Shown: positions 22,215 to 35,082 of the stretch, in pieces
How positions within the stretch are numbered: position 1 is the stretch's first letter
Layout: the number at the start of each line of letters is the position of its first letter
NCBI GenBank assembly: GCA_011799875.1
Contig: CM022303.1
Span: 737,162,939-737,226,938 of the forward strand
Source of the DNA: Thinopyrum elongatum
Lineage: Eukaryota > Streptophyta > Magnoliopsida > Poales > Poaceae
DNA length: 64,000 bases
Reading direction: 5' to 3'
Notes under the pieces: generated by a model
What the model was told of the DNA's origin: nothing
The model's database searches: none
What the model saw: only the letters and a program-made list of their open reading frames with translations
Made by a program: the position numbers and the translations under genes

Positions 22215-25200
22215 TCACATGCCAGAGTGGGATCTTGGGGTATAAAACTTTTTCTTCGCGTATGTCCCTTGCTTATGATTGCGCCGTAACCATGAAGAAT
22301 CTTCATCATTTAACAGGATGCTTGGGTCAGTCTTCACTATGAAGGGAGGAATTTCATCAAACTTATTATAATCTTCTAACATGTCTGTCTTGTCCTCCAC
22401 TCCCACGATGTTTCTTTTCCCTGAAAGAACTATGGGGCACTTTGGCTCATCGTAAGATGTATTCGCTTCCTTATCTTTTCTTTTTCTTGGTTTGGTAGAC
22501 ATGTCCTTCACATAGAAAACCTGAGCAACATCATTGGCTAGGACGAATGGTTCGTCTGTGTACCCAAGATTGTTAAGATCCACTATTGTCATTCCGTACT
22601 GCGGGTCTACCTTTACCCAGCCTCCTGTCAGATTGACCCATTTGCACCGAAACAAAGGGACCTTAAAAGAAGGTCCATAGTCAAGTTCCCATATCTCCTC
22701 TATGTAACCATAATATGTGTCCTTTTTCCTATTGTTGTTTGTTGCATCAAAGCGGACACCACTGTTTTGGTTGGAGCTATTTTTATCTTGGGTGAACGTG
22801 TTAAATGTATTCCCATTTATCTCGTACCCTTTGAAAGTCAATATTCAAAGATGGTGACTTGGCCAACAAGTACAGCTCATCTCCAACAGTGGTGTTATTC
22901 ATGAGATGTGTTTCCAACCAACCGCCGAAAGTCACCATGTGTGTACGTTTAATCGAGGGGTCAGACTACTCCGGGTTCTTGGAGTGTACAATATCCATGT
23001 GTTCTTCGATATACGGAGCCACCAAGGTGGAATTTTGTAGAACTGTGTAGTGTGCTTGAGTGAAAGAATGCCCGTCCATACTTATTACTGAATTCTTTCC
23101 TAGCGTGCCTTTTCCACTCAGTCTGCCCTCATGCCACGATTAAGGAACACCAATCGGCTTAAGGTCAGGAATAAAGTCAACACAAAACTCAATAACCTCC
23201 TCTGTTTCATGGCCCTTGGAGATGCTTCCTTCTGGCCTAGCACAGTTATGAACATATTTCTTTAAGACTCCCATGAACCTCTCAAAGGGGAACATATTGT
23301 GTAGAAATATAGGACCCAGAATGGTAATCTCTTTGACTAGGTGAACTAGGACGTGCGTCATCATATTGAAGAAGGATGGTGGGAACACCAACTCGAAACT
23401 AACAAGACATTGGACCAAATCATTCTGTAACCTTGGTAGGATTTCTGGATCGATTACCTTCTGAGAAATTGCATTGTGGAATGCACATAGCTTCACAATG
23501 GCTAATCAAACATTTTCCGGTAGAAGCCCCCTCAATGCAACCGGAAGTAATTGAGTCATAATCACGTGGCAGTCATTAGACTTTAGGTTTTGGAATTTTT
23601 TCTCTGCCATATTCATTATTCCCTTTATATTCGATGAGAAACCAAACGGGACCTTCATACTGCTCAGGCATTCAAAAAAGATTTCCTTCTCTTATTTGGT
23701 AAGAGCGTAGCCGGCAGGACCTTGATACTGCTTTGGATGCATGCCGTCATTTTCGTTCATACGTTGCTGGCCCTCCCCTGCCTCCAGTGTATCTTTTGTC
23801 TTCCCATACTTGCCCAAGAAGCCTAGCAGGTTCACGCAAAGATTCTTCGTCATGTGCATCACATCAATTGCAGAGCAGACCTCTAGGACTTTCCAATAGG
23901 GTAGCTCCCAAAATATAGATTTCTTCTTCCACATGGGTGCGTGTCCGTTAGCGTCATTCGGAATAGATTGTCCGCCAGGACCCTTTCCAAAGATTACTTT
24001 TAAATCCTTGACCATATCAAATATATCATCACCAGTAAGGTGGCCAGGCTTCTTCCAGTGTTCTGCCTCACCTTTGAAATGCTTGCCTTTCTTTCTTAAG
24101 GGATGCCTGATCAAAAGAAATTGACGATCTCCTGGGTACACATTCTTCTTACATTTATCCAAATATATACTTTCAGCCTCATCTAAACAGTGCGTGCATG
24201 CATTGTATCCCTTGTTTGTGTGTCCTGAAAGGTTACTAAGAGCAGGCCAATCATTGATGGTTACAAACAGCAACGCTCGTAGGTCAAATTCGTCCTGTTT
24301 GTGCTCATCCCACACACGTACACCTTTTATATCCCACAACTGTAAAAGTTCTTCAACTAATGGCCATAGGTACACATCAATGTCGTTGCCGGGTTGCATA
24401 GGGCCTTGGATGAGCACTGGCATCATAATGAACTTTTGCTTCATGCACAACCAAGGAGGAAGGTTATAGATACATAGAGCCACAGGCAAGGTGCTATGAC
24501 TGCTGTTCTGCTCCCCAAAAGGATTCATGACATCTGTCTTATACCAAACAATAAGTTCCTTGCAACATCTGCAAACTCCAGCCACTTTCTCTCGATTTTT
24601 GTCCACTGCGACCCATCAGCGGGTACTCTCAACATCGCGTCTTTCTTACGGTCTTCTTTGTGCCATCGCAACAACTTGGCATGCTCTTTGTTTTGGAACA
24701 AACGTTTCAACCGTGGTATTATAGGAGCATACCACATCACCTTGGCTGGAACCCTCTTTCTGGGGCGCTCGCCCTCAACATCACCAGGGTCATCGGGGCT
24801 GATCTTATAGTGCAATGCACCGCATACCGGGCATGCATTCAAATTCTCGTACTCCTCACTGCGGTAGAGGATGCAGTCATTAGGGCATGGATGTATCTTC
24901 TGCACCTCTAATCCTAGAGGGCAGACAGCCTTCTTTGCTTCGTATGTACTGTCGGGCGATTCGTTATCCTTTGGAAGCATCTTCTTTATCATTTTCAGCA
25001 ACTTTTCAAATCCGTTGTCAGATTCACCATTCTCTGCCTTCCATTGCAGCAATTTCAGTGTGGTACCCAGTTTTTTTATGTCATCTTCGCAATTTGGGTA
25101 CAACAATTTTTTGTGATCCTCTAACATGCACTCCAACTTCAGCCTCTCCTTTTCACTTTCGCAGTTTCTCTTTGCATCAGCAATGGCCCGACCAAAATCA

Positions 25201-25546
25201 TCAGCGGGCTCATCTGATGCCTCTTCTTCAGCTTCCCCCATTGTAGTACCATCGTATTCAGGGAACCTAGTATAGTTGCCATCATCCTTTTCTTCTTCAT
25301 TGTCTTCCATTATAACCCCTCTTTCTCCGTGCTTGGTCCAACAGTTATAGCCAGACATGAAACCGGACTGAAGCAGGTGGCTGTGAAGGATTTTTGAGGT
25401 AGAGTAATCCTTATCATTCTTACAGACACCACATGGACAACACATAAAACCATTCCGCTTGTTTCCTCAGCCAGACGCAGAAAATTATGCACGCCATTAA
25501 TGAACTCGGGAGAGCGTCGGTCATCGTACATCCATTGCCGGCTCAT
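22215..25546 (-). pseudogene. CACTA transposase (TNP2 type), degraded
   Basis: The start MSRQWMYDDRRSPEF at 25546 opens the transposase-associated domain, with CCPCGVCKN and LLQSGFMSGYNCW (about 25450-25330). The TNP2 transposase domain follows, with CPVCGALHYK, WLCMKQKFIMMPVLIQGP, NDIDVYLWPLVEELLQLW and NDWPALSNLSG (about 24840-24190). Next comes CSAIDVMHMTKNLCVNLLG (about 23870-23815). A DUF4218-like part (FFNMMTHVLVHLV, about 23370) and a DUF4216-like part (FRCKWVNL, YTDEPFVLANDVAQVFYV, about 22650-22500) complete it. The domain order is that of full-length plant TNP2 proteins. It is broken by frameshifts near 25440 and 24600 and in-frame stops at about 23690, 23510 and 23137. Enzyme role: cut-and-paste DNA transposition in the nucleus, acting on the CACTA ends. 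Confidence 0.85.
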
Positions 25547-26574
25547 CTTCATTACACAACATCGAAGTGACCAAATTAATACAAGTTCATACATAAATTT
25601 CATACATACTTCTCATAAAACAACATACAACTATCTAGCTAAAGCATTTAAATGCAACAACAAAAGCGATCAAAATCGTAACTAAGGTAATAATTGATCC
25701 AATAGCATAATGATACCAAGCCTCTTTATTAATGGCATATTTTCTAATCTTTCTAATCTTCAAGCGCATTGCATCCATCTTGATCTTGTGATCATCGACG
25801 ACATCGGCAACATACAACTCCAATTTCATCTTCTGTTCTTCAATTCTTTTCTATTTTTCTTTCAAATAATCATTTTCTTTTTCAACTAAATTTAACTTCT
25901 CGACAAGAGGGTCGGTTGCAATTTCCGGTTCACGTACCTCCTAGATAAAAATATCTATGTCAACTTGATGGGCATAATTGTCATAAACACAAAATGAAAT
26001 AAATAGTTATAAAAGATAATATACCACATGCAAATCATAAACCGGACGAGGGCCGACGGGGACGGATATCAAAACCATGGCACTATATATAACAAACAAT
26101 CATACAAGTAAGAAAATTATGCAAGTAACTATCTAAATCATACAAATATTTTTTTTACAAAAAGGATAAGAAAAAGAGGCTCACCAAGGTGGTGTCGGCG
26201 ACGGGATGGCGCGGGCGATCGACGGCGGTGAGTACGGGGATGGGAAGGGCACTAAGTAAACAACACCTACACATATGCAAACTAAGAAGTTAATTTGACC
26301 TCGAATTGCATATAAATCAAGTAAACTCCCACATAATTACTCCCAAACTAAAACACACAAATCACTATACTTATAGAACATGAAACAAGCTAAACAAGCA
26401 ATGAGAGATGAAAGGATGAAGTTGCTAACCTTTTAGAACCCTTGGATAGATGGGGTGCCTCCAATCTTGACAAATCTTGGCAAATATGGAGGATGAACTC
26501 GAGCTTGGGGAAGGAAACAGAGAGGAGAGAAAGCTTGGACTCGGGCTGGACAAAGTAGCTTTATATAGGGAAGA
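25547..26574. other. CACTA 5' region (minus strand) upstream of transposase
   Basis: Probable promoter/leader region of the transposase gene, read on the minus strand. 26357-26560 is shared with window bases 1-190. No separate gene was recognised; the short ORF at 25829-25635 has no motif I know. Confidence 0.5.
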
Positions 26575-26848
26575 CTTTAGTCTCGGTTGGTTATACCAAC
26601 CGGGACTAAAGGTCTATCTTTAGTCCCGGTGGGTGATACCAACCGGGACTAAAGGGGCTCGTAGGGGCCCCAGCCTGCCGCAACCCATTTAGTCCCGGTT
26701 GGTATCACCAACCGGGACTAGAGCTCCCATTTGAACGGCGACTAATCCTGGCCGTGCCCCTGTCTGCTCCTAGTCGTTGGAACCTGGACTAATGCACACA
26801 TTAGTCCCGGGCCCAAACCCGCCGGGACTAGTGCTCCGGATGAAAGGT
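26575..26848. repeat. CACTA subterminal repeats, right
   Basis: At least five palindromic TTTAGTCCCGG / CCGGGACTAAA units, some altered, lead to the terminal repeat at 26849-26864. The unit order differs from the left end and the 79-bp tandem units are absent. Confidence 0.85.
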
Positions 26849-26867
26849 CCGTTTTCCACTAGTGCAA

Positions 26868-27050
26868 ACTACTCGCTCTGTGATGAGCTGAAGAGAACTT
26901 GTTGGCTATGTTCAAGTAATTGCTATGTTGAACTTGTTCTATTTGCTATGTTGAACTATTAAACTATTTGCTATCTTGGACTTGTTGATTTATATCGATG
27001 TGTGATGCATGTGTATATTACTGTGTGATGTATTTTTGATTTGCTAAGGT
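26868..27050 (+). other. 3' untranslated-like remainder of the PMD element
   Basis: Continues the PMD element after the CACTA. It has repeated GCTATGTTGAACTTGTT-like phrases and T-rich sequence typical of a plant 3' end. No ORF. Confidence 0.4.
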
Positions 27051-27342
27051 TTACCATCCTACCGCCAGGCACCTACTGCACATAGGTTTGAAATTTGGTC
27101 GGTAAGGTTTACCATCCTACCGCCAGGGTCCTTGGCGGTAGGTGCCTTTTCCACGTCAGCGGCCGCGAATGGCCGTCAGGGGCCTGCCGTTAGCCTACCA
27201 CTGGGGGACCCGGCGGTAGGCTGTGTAGGGCAACCGCCAGGGATGGTGGTAGTAGCAAAAGGGTCAGATCCCAAAATAATTTGAAACGGGGGTCAGATCC
27301 GGATAAAGTTTGACCAAAGGGTCAGAACACCAAATTTTGCCC
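27050..27342 (-). repeat. Right terminal inverted repeat of the PMD-carrying element
   Basis: Contains CCTACCGCC / GGCGGTAGG motifs (about 27058, 27118, 27134, 27212) and ends CAAATTTTGCCC. The outermost 43 bases pair with 10208-10250. Confidence 0.7.
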
Positions 27343-28796
27343 GAAAGAGCTGTGAATGCAGAGTGGTGGACCCGGAGGCGACAGAAGAGACAACAGCTGC
27401 AGCCTAGAAGCAACCAGTGCCACATGACTTCAGAACCCCTCTCTCACTCGCGGTCACGGGATGGCATACCTGAATATAGAAAGGACCGCCTACAGGAGTC
27501 TAACATGATACTAATACAGTCTGACATGGCTTCCGCCATCACATGCATGCCCAGCTAGAAACCAACATGTCGAACACTGCTTGTGATCATTATTTGGCAA
27601 AACAATCAATGCTAGACATACTCCATGCAATAATCTAAATTTAAGTTTTTCTAAAATAAATCTCTTGCGGCAATTTAGCTAAAAAAGAAATAGAAGAAAT
27701 GTCATGAGGTACCTTGACAGCTCCTCAACATGAACAGCAGTAGCAGTAGCAGTGCTGTTACTGCATGATTTAGTAACATGGATGGTGTCTATTCTAGAAA
27801 CAAAAATAATAAAAATACAACAGTGGATGATCAGCGAGTGTGGCCTTTAAATTTCAATAGCAATGAGGGTGAGACCCTCACTTCACTTGCTCCTCACCTC
27901 TCCCTTCTCTTCCTCTCCCTCTGCAGTAAATCTCTGCAGGCTCCCTCATCCGGCAGCCAATGGTGCCGCCGGGGTTGCCGCCGCGCAAAGATGGTCGTCA
28001 TCGTCAAGGTGCAACGGGAGCAAAAGGTGATGGATCGACGGGTTAGCTGATTCGCAGGAGATGTGTGCAACTGTGCATGCATGTAGGCAAGTCTAACGCT
28101 TCGCTGTTGTGTTGGTTTGTTCGGTTGGTTGTTTGTAACCACATTTCATTTCTCGCGCCGTACGTACGTGTTCTTGGGATTAAAATCTCTCAGTACCAAT
28201 ATTACCATGCTAGCTATGAATGCCAGAGTTACCATTTTTATGTTTGAATCCAGCAACTTTCCACATCATTGCCTCATTTGAAGTCATTTTCCCTTCTGTT
28301 TCAGAACTCGTAGAGCTAGCTAGAGTGAAACTCGTAGACCCAAATATATGTGTAGCCTCTGTAAAAGAAAAGAGTATGTGTCGCCGGATGGATCCGTGGC
28401 GCTCCGTTTGCTAGGACGTTCGTTCGCACTATGTCATACATCCAGTCAACTCGATAGTTTATTTATCTCATATGGTTTCTTTGAAACGACCGCGGATGCC
28501 GTAAATACATATTCTCAAACTACGACACCGGCACTGAGTGATCTTTTTCACGGGACAACGAGTTCATCCGGGGTCGAACAGCTACGGCTTCGGCTTGTCA
28601 ATAGTACTATTAATCAGCACCACCACCCGGTATGTGTTGGGTCAATGAAGCATGAGTAATGGGTAGATGCCCATGTAGGCACGCTAATCTGGGGTGCCAC
28701 AATTGCTGGCTCACAATTGGTAGTGACAACAAATGGAGCAACGAGGTGGGTGGAGCAGTAGGCCTCCGCTGCATGGGTGTCTGGGTGGTCCGTCGT
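27343..28796. repeat. Array segment H, copy A
   Basis: Matched by 44605-46020 and 55515-56740. It contains an AGCAGTAGCAGTAGC phrase at about 27735, a pyrimidine-rich stretch and a GC-rich block. The ORFs in the three copies start alike but change frame through indels, so it is not coding now. Segment H is interrupted at 28796 by an LTR element. Confidence 0.6.
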
Positions 28797-31700
28797 CATT
28801 GCTACTTGTGAGCTGTGTTGGGATTTTCCCCGAAGAGGAGAGGAGATGTAGTACAATAGAGATAAGTATTTCCCTCAGTTAAGAACCAAGATTATCAATC
28901 TAGTAGAAGAACCACACAAACCCTAGTGAACAGCACCGGCACACACAAAAGCAAATACTTGCACCCAACGTGAGCAAGAGGGTTGTCAATCCCCTTGAAC
29001 TCGTTACTTGCAAGAATTAAATCTTGTATAGGTAGATGGATAAATTGCAAAACAAAAAGAAAGTAAATAAATTGCAGCAAGGTAGTTTTGGTTTTTAATA
29101 TATGATTAAAGTAGATAGGGGGTCGTAGTTTTAACTAGAAGCTTCTCTCTCGAACAGACAGCATACGGTGGGTAAACAAATTACTGTTCATCAATTGATA
29201 GAAAGCACATAATTATGACGTATTCATGGCAATGATCACATTTATAGGCATCACGTCTGTGAAAAGTAGACCGACTCCTGCCTGCATCTACTACTCTTAC
29301 TCCACCAATCGACCGCTATCCAGCATGCATCTATGGTATTAAGTTCATGACAAATGGAGTAACGCTTTAAGCAAGGTGAAATAATGTAGACAAAGTAAAC
29401 CCCAATCAATATGAATAAACCCCATCATTTTATCCTTAGTAATAACAATACAATACGTGTCTTGTCCTCTACTCTCACTGGGATATAGAGCACCGCAAGA
29501 TTAAACCCACTACAAAGCAAATCTCCCACTGAAGATAAATAAATCTAGTTATCCAAACTAAATGGATAGATTGGAGAGAAATACAAAGCTATTATATTCA
29601 TGCATAATAAAGTCCCGAAAAGACTCAATTACTTTCAATGAATAATCTGATCATAAATCCACAATTCATCGTATCCCAACAAACACACCGCAAAAGAAGA
29701 TTGCATCGGATAGAACTCCATGAAGATCATGGAGCACATGGTATTGAAGATCCATGAGAGAGAAGAAGCCATCTAGGAACTAGCTACGGACCCGTAGGTC
29801 TATGGTGAACTACTCACGCATCATTGAAAGGCAGCAAGGATGATGTAGAAGCCGTCCATGATCGATTCCCCCTCCGGCAGAGTACCGAAAAAAGCCTCCT
29901 GATGGGATCAAAGAAGAACAGAAACTTGCCGTGGCGGAAAAAGTGTTTCGGGTGGCTCTCTGTTGGTTTCCCAATATTAGAGAATTTATAGAAGCGAAAT
30001 TAGGTCAGAAGGAGCCACGTGGAGCCCACAAGGTAACAGGGCGCGCCTTGTTGCCTTGTCATCTCCTCATTTGTCCTCTGGATTACTCCCAAAGCTTCTA
30101 GGGTCTCTTTTGTCTAGTAAAAAATCATCAAAAAGTTTCATAGCGTTTGGACTTCATTTGGTATAGATTTTCTGGAAAACCAAAAACAAGCAGAAAACAG
30201 CAACTGGCACTAGGCACTGGGTTAATTTGTTAGTTCCCAAAAATGATATAAAATAGCATAAAAATGCATATAAAGTATCCAAGATTAATAATATAATAGC
30301 ACAAAACAATAAAAAAATATAGATACATCAAAGACGTATCAACATCCCCAAGCTTAATTCCTGCTCGTCCTCGAGTAGGTAAATGATAAAAATAGAATTT
30401 TTTATGTTGAATGCTACCTACCTTGTTTATCATGTAATCTCTTTTGGGTATAAATATTGAGAAACAATGAAATAACAATATCAACATAATAATGTCCATG
30501 AATATAAGAAGCATAGTCATTACTTTTTCAAAATATACGATCCATAATGAATGTTATCCCCACTTATTTTATCATGTTAACATGGCATGACTCCGCCTTC
30601 ACCGCAAAAATATAAATCATGACACCTCGGTGTTAAACCAAGCAATTGGATCATACTTCTAACGCGCTTCAGCATTTTCAACTACCACGCAATACATGAG
30701 CATGAGCCATGGACATAGCACTAGGTGGAATAGAATGCGGTGGTAGGGATCAAATAGGAGAATTCAAAAAGGAAGAAAGTCTCGCATCAACTCGGCGGAT
30801 CAACGGGCTATGGAGATGCCCATCAATCGATATCAATGCGAGGAGTAGGGATTGCCATGAAACGGATGCAATAAGAGCTATAACTGTAAGAAAGCTTAGC
30901 TAAAACTCAGTGGGTGTGCATCCAACTCGCTTGCTCATGAAGACCTCGGGCATTTGAGGAAGCCCGTCATCGGAATATACAAGCCAAGTTCTGTAACAAA
31001 ATATTCCAACTAGTATATGAAAGTGATAACTTAGGAGAATCTCTATATGAATTACATGGTGCTACTCTGAAGCACAAGTGTGGTAAAAGGATAGTAACAT
31101 TGCCCCTTCTCTCTTTTTCTCCCTTTTTTCTCTTTTTTCTCTTTTTTTCTTTGTGCTCTTTTTGGTCTCCATTTTTTTTCGTCCGGAGTCTCATCCCGAC
31201 TTGTGGGGGAATCACAGTCTCCATCATCCTTTCCTCACTGGGACAATGCTCTAATAATGATGAGCATCACACCTTTATTTACTTATAACTCGATATTACA
31301 ACACGATAAAATTACTACAAAATGACACTATATGAATGCCTCTGGCAGTGTACCCGGATGTGCACTGATCTGGCGTAACATGTATAACAATGATGAACGA
31401 TGGATGTGCCTCAAATATAATGTCAGCTCTATATGATCATGCAAAGCAATATGACTATGAACACACAAGTCATGTGACGGAACAGTGGAAGTTGCATGGC
31501 AATATATCTCGGAATGGCTATGGAAATGCCATAATAGGTAGGTATGGTGGCTGTTTTGAGGAAGATATAATGAGGATTTTGTGTGACAGAGCGTATCATA
31601 TCATGGGGTTTGGATGCACCGGCAAAATTTGCACCAACTCTCGAGGTGAGAAAGGACATAGCACGTTACCAGAGAGGTTAGAAAATTGCAGAAGGATAGG

Positions 31701-33317
31701 AATGCGTATAATCTATTGACTCACATTAGTCATAAAGAACGCACATACTTATTGCGACAGCCTATTAGCCCTCAAAGCAAAGTACTACTCGCATGCCCCT
31801 AGGGAGGAGGTTGGTAGGAGTTAACCATCGTGCGCCCCCGATTATAACAGCACAGAAGGATTTCAATCAGACCTAAGAATGCTCTCACTTCCCCGCCATT
31901 CCATGACCAACACTTAGATGAGAAGTTTATAACAAGCTTTAATACCAATATTTCTACTAACCAAGGATCATGAACCAATATCCTTTCATATTACGACAGC
32001 AATATAATTAAACCATATGTTTCATATTTAGCGATCTACATGAAAGTTTTTATTATATACCCCTTGAATACCTATCCTTTTTGGACTACTCTTATAACAC
32101 GTGCATATTGCCAACTACTAATTAAAGACTCTCAAAATGATTTAAGTGAAGCATGAGAGTGTAACTATTTCTATAAAATATAACCACCGCCATGCGATAA
32201 CAAGTATAAGTGAAGCACAAGAGCAACTGTCTAGCTCAAAAGATATAATTGAAGCACATAGAGTAATCTAACAAATCACGATAAATGTGTGTCCCTCTCA
32301 AAAACGTGTGTCCAGCAAACAATGATTGTGGCAAACTAAAAGCAAAAGAAAACTATGGCACAAGACGCTCCAAGTAAAACTCATACCATGTGATGAATAA
32401 AAATATAGCTACAAATAACATACCGATAGATTATAAACGAAAGAGGGGATGCCATCCGGGCCATCCCCAAGCTTAGACGCTTGGGTCTTCCTTGAATATT
32501 ACCTTGGGATGCCTTGGGAATACCCAAGCTTAGGGTCTTTCCGCACCTTATTCCTTCATCCATCGTGATCTCACTCAAAACTTGAAAACTTCAGCATACA
32601 AAACTCAACAGAAACCTGGTGATATCCATTAGTATAATAGACAAATCATAAACTTTGGGTACTGTTATAAACTCATTCATAATTTATTCTTGCATAATAC
32701 CTACTGTATTCTAACTTCTCCATGACTTATAGCCCCCGATATAAAATATAGCATCATTAAAACATGCACACTACGCAATAAAAACAGAATCTGTCTAAAA
32801 CAGAACAGTCTGTAATGATCTGAACAAAAATCATACTTCTATAACTCTAAATATCCTGAAAAATTAGTAAATCATGTCAAATTTGTATATCAATCATGTC
32901 TAAAACTTTCAGCCAATTATCACGTTCAAGTAATTTTTAGGATTTTCTGCACTGGAGGTAAAACTTTCTGTTTTTGCACAGAATCAAATCAACTATCTTC
33001 CAAATCATCCCAAAGGCTTTACTTGGCACAAAAACTAATTAAAACATAAAAATCACAACCATAATAGTATCTATAATTGTGTAAACACACACAAACAGAA
33101 AAAAAGCCAAAAATTAAGATAACTATTGGGTTGTCTCCCAACAAGCGCTATTGTTTTAAGCCCCTAGCTAGGCGTAAGGCAATGTTTCAAGTATTGTCAT
33201 CCTTCATTTGCTTATTGCTTTTTTATCACGGGATGTAGGAGCATTTTTAGTGAAACACCCACCTACTTTACTCTCCTTACTCTCATTCATCATACGCACA
33301 AAACGGTCAAAAAATTC
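28797..33317 (-). mobile_element. LTR retrotransposon, minus strand, one LTR plus truncated interior
   Basis: On the minus strand the 3' LTR spans 30341 to 28797, starting TGATACGTCTTTGATG. It is preceded by the polypurine-type tract AAGCTTGGGGATGT (30342-30355). The interior (30342-33317) has no gag or pol; the 109-codon ORF at 31390-31719 lies in what I take to be non-coding filler of a large retrotransposon derivative. The interior stops abruptly at 33317, joined to a second copy of segment H. The target GTCGT lies at 28792-28796. Confidence 0.75.
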
Positions 33318-33525
33318 TTTTTCGGCTTGTCAATACTATTAATCAGCACCCCCATCCGGTACGTGTTGGGTCGATGAAGCATCGGTAATGGGAAGATGCC
33401 CATGGTAGTATGGTAATCTGGGGTGCCACAATTGCTGGCTCACAATTGGGAGTGGCAACAAATGGAGCAACGAGGTGGGTGGAGCAGTAGGCCTCCGCTG
33501 CCTAGGTGTCTGGGTGGGCTGTCGT
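33318..33525. repeat. Second partial copy of segment H before a solo LTR
   Basis: Repeats 28585-28796 but is closer to the unit-C version at 56538-56740 (it shares GTACGTGTTGGGTCGA and CATCGGTAATGGGA). It ends with GTCGT (33521-33525). Confidence 0.7.
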
Positions 33526-35077
33526 TGTTGCTACTTGTGAGCTGCGTTGGGATTTTCCCCGAGGAGGAGGGGAGACGCAGTACAGTAGAGATAAGTATTT
33601 CCCTCAGTTAAGAACCAAGGTTATCAATCCAGTAGGGGAACCACACAGACCCTAGTGAACAGCACCTGCACACACAAAAGAAAATACTTGCACCCAACGT
33701 GAGCAAGAGGGTTGTCAATCCCCTTGAACTCATTACTTGCAAGGATTAAATCTTGTATAGGTAGATGGATAAATTGCAATACAAAAGGAAAGTAAAAAAA
33801 TTGCAGCAAGATAATTTTGGTTTTTAATAAATGATCAAAGTAGACCCGGGGGTCGTAGTTTTCACTAGAGGCTTCTATCTCGAACACATAGCATACGGTG
33901 GGTAAACAAATTACTGTTGGGCAATTGATAGAAAAGTGCATAATTATGACATATTCATGGTAATATAACATATGTAGGCATCATGTCCGTGACAAGTAGA
34001 CCGACTCCTGCCTGCATCTACTACTATTACTCCACCAATCGACCGCTATCTAGCATGCATCTATGTTATTAAGTTCATGACAAACAGAGTAACGCTTTAA
34101 GCAAGATGACATGATGTAGACAAAGTAAACCCAATCAATATGAATAACCCCGTTATTTTATCCTTAGTAGCAACAATACAATATGTGTCTTGTCCCCTAC
34201 TGTCACCGGGATATAGAGCCCCGTAAGATTGAACCCACTATAAAGCACCTCTCCCACTGAAGATAAATCAATCTAGTTGGCCAAACTAAACGGATAGATC
34301 GAAGAGAAATACAAAGCTATTATAATCATGCATATTAAAGTTCAGAAAAGACTCAATTACTTTCAATGAATAATCTGATCATAAATTCACAATTCATCGG
34401 TTCCCAACAAATACACCGCAAAAGAAGATTACATCGGATAGAACTCCATGAAGATCATGGAGCACGTGGTATTAAAGATCAAAGAGAGAGAAGAAGCCAT
34501 CTAGCTACTGGCTACAGACCCGTATGTCTGTGGTGAACTACTCACGCATCATCGGAAGGCAGCAAGGATGAAATAGAAGCCCTCCCTAATCGAATCCCCC
34601 TCCGGCAGAGTACCGAAAAAGGCCTTCAGATGGGATCAAAGAAGAACAGAAACTTGCAGCGGCGGAAAAAGTGTTTCGGATGGCTCTCTATTGGTTTCCC
34701 AATATTACAGAATTAATGGAAGCAAAATTAGGTCAGACGGAGCCACGTGGGCCCACAAGGTAACAGGGAACACCCTACCCCCTGGGCGCACCCTGTTGCC
34801 TTGCCGTCTCCATGTTTGTCATCTAATATCCGCCCAAAGATTCTAGGGTCTCTTTTGGCCAGAACAAATCGTCAAAAAGTTTCATTGCGTTTGGACTTCG
34901 TTTGGTACAGATTTTCTGGGAAACCAAAAACAAGCAGAAAACAACAATTGGCACTGGGTTAATAGGTTAGTTCCCAAAAATGATATTAAATAGCATAAAA
35001 TGCATATAAAGTATCCAATATTGATAATATTATAGCATGAAACAATCAAAAATTATGGATACGTCGGAGACGTATCA
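33526..35077 (-). mobile_element. Solo LTR, same family and site as 28797-30341
   Basis: Minus-strand start TGATACGTCTCCGACGTAT (35077), end AAGTAGCAACA (33526). Flanked by GTCGT at 33521-33525 and 35078-35082. It is very similar to the LTR at 28797-30341, with small indels such as extra bases near 34770. It occupies the same position in segment H as that element. Confidence 0.9.
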
Positions 35078-35082
35078 GTCGT

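Larger units (their letters stand above)
15112..26864 (-). mobile_element. Complete CACTA (En/Spm) transposon, 11.75 kb
   Basis: Both ends are CACTAGTGGAAAACGG in inverted orientation (15112-15127 and 26849-26864), flanked by the 3-bp duplication CAA (15109-15111, 26865-26867). Both genes are on the minus strand: a TNP2-type transposase (25546-22215), then a Transposase_24/Ulp1-type gene (19400-15806). Both are broken, so it is not autonomous now. It sits in the 3' region of the PMD pseudogene. An internal array at 21105-21256 looks like a CACTA terminus and suggests a composite origin. Confidence 0.93.
10207..27342 (+). mobile_element. TIR element (MULE-like) carrying a PMD gene, with nested insertions
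   Basis: The left end (TGGCTGATTTTG, 10207) and the right end read on the minus strand (GGGCAAAATTTG, from 27342) align without gaps for at least 43 bases. Both continue through TTTTGACCCTTT / TTCTGACCCTTT into repeated CTACCGCC / GGCGGTAGG motifs. The long imperfect terminal inverted repeats (about 150-200 bp) fit Mutator-like elements. I could not find a convincing 9-bp target duplication, so the class is tentative. The right flank (GAAAGAGCTGTG) matches unit B at about 44611. Removing the solo LTR (1984 bp) and the CACTA (11753 bp) leaves about 3.4 kb, almost all PMD gene. No transposase is visible. Confidence 0.65.

Noticed and set aside
10198..27351. 9-bp target duplication for the PMD element
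   Set aside because: The left flank (ATCTCGCGG) and right flank (GAAAGAGCT) do not match; the MULE assignment therefore stays tentative.
27778..28050. Short ORF starting MDGVYSRNKNNK, also seen near 44998
   Set aside because: The three array copies change frame relative to one another through indels, so no conserved protein.
31390..31719. 109-codon ORF in the LTR element interior
   Set aside because: No gag/pol motif; lies in what looks like non-coding filler, and a single open frame of this length is expected by chance.
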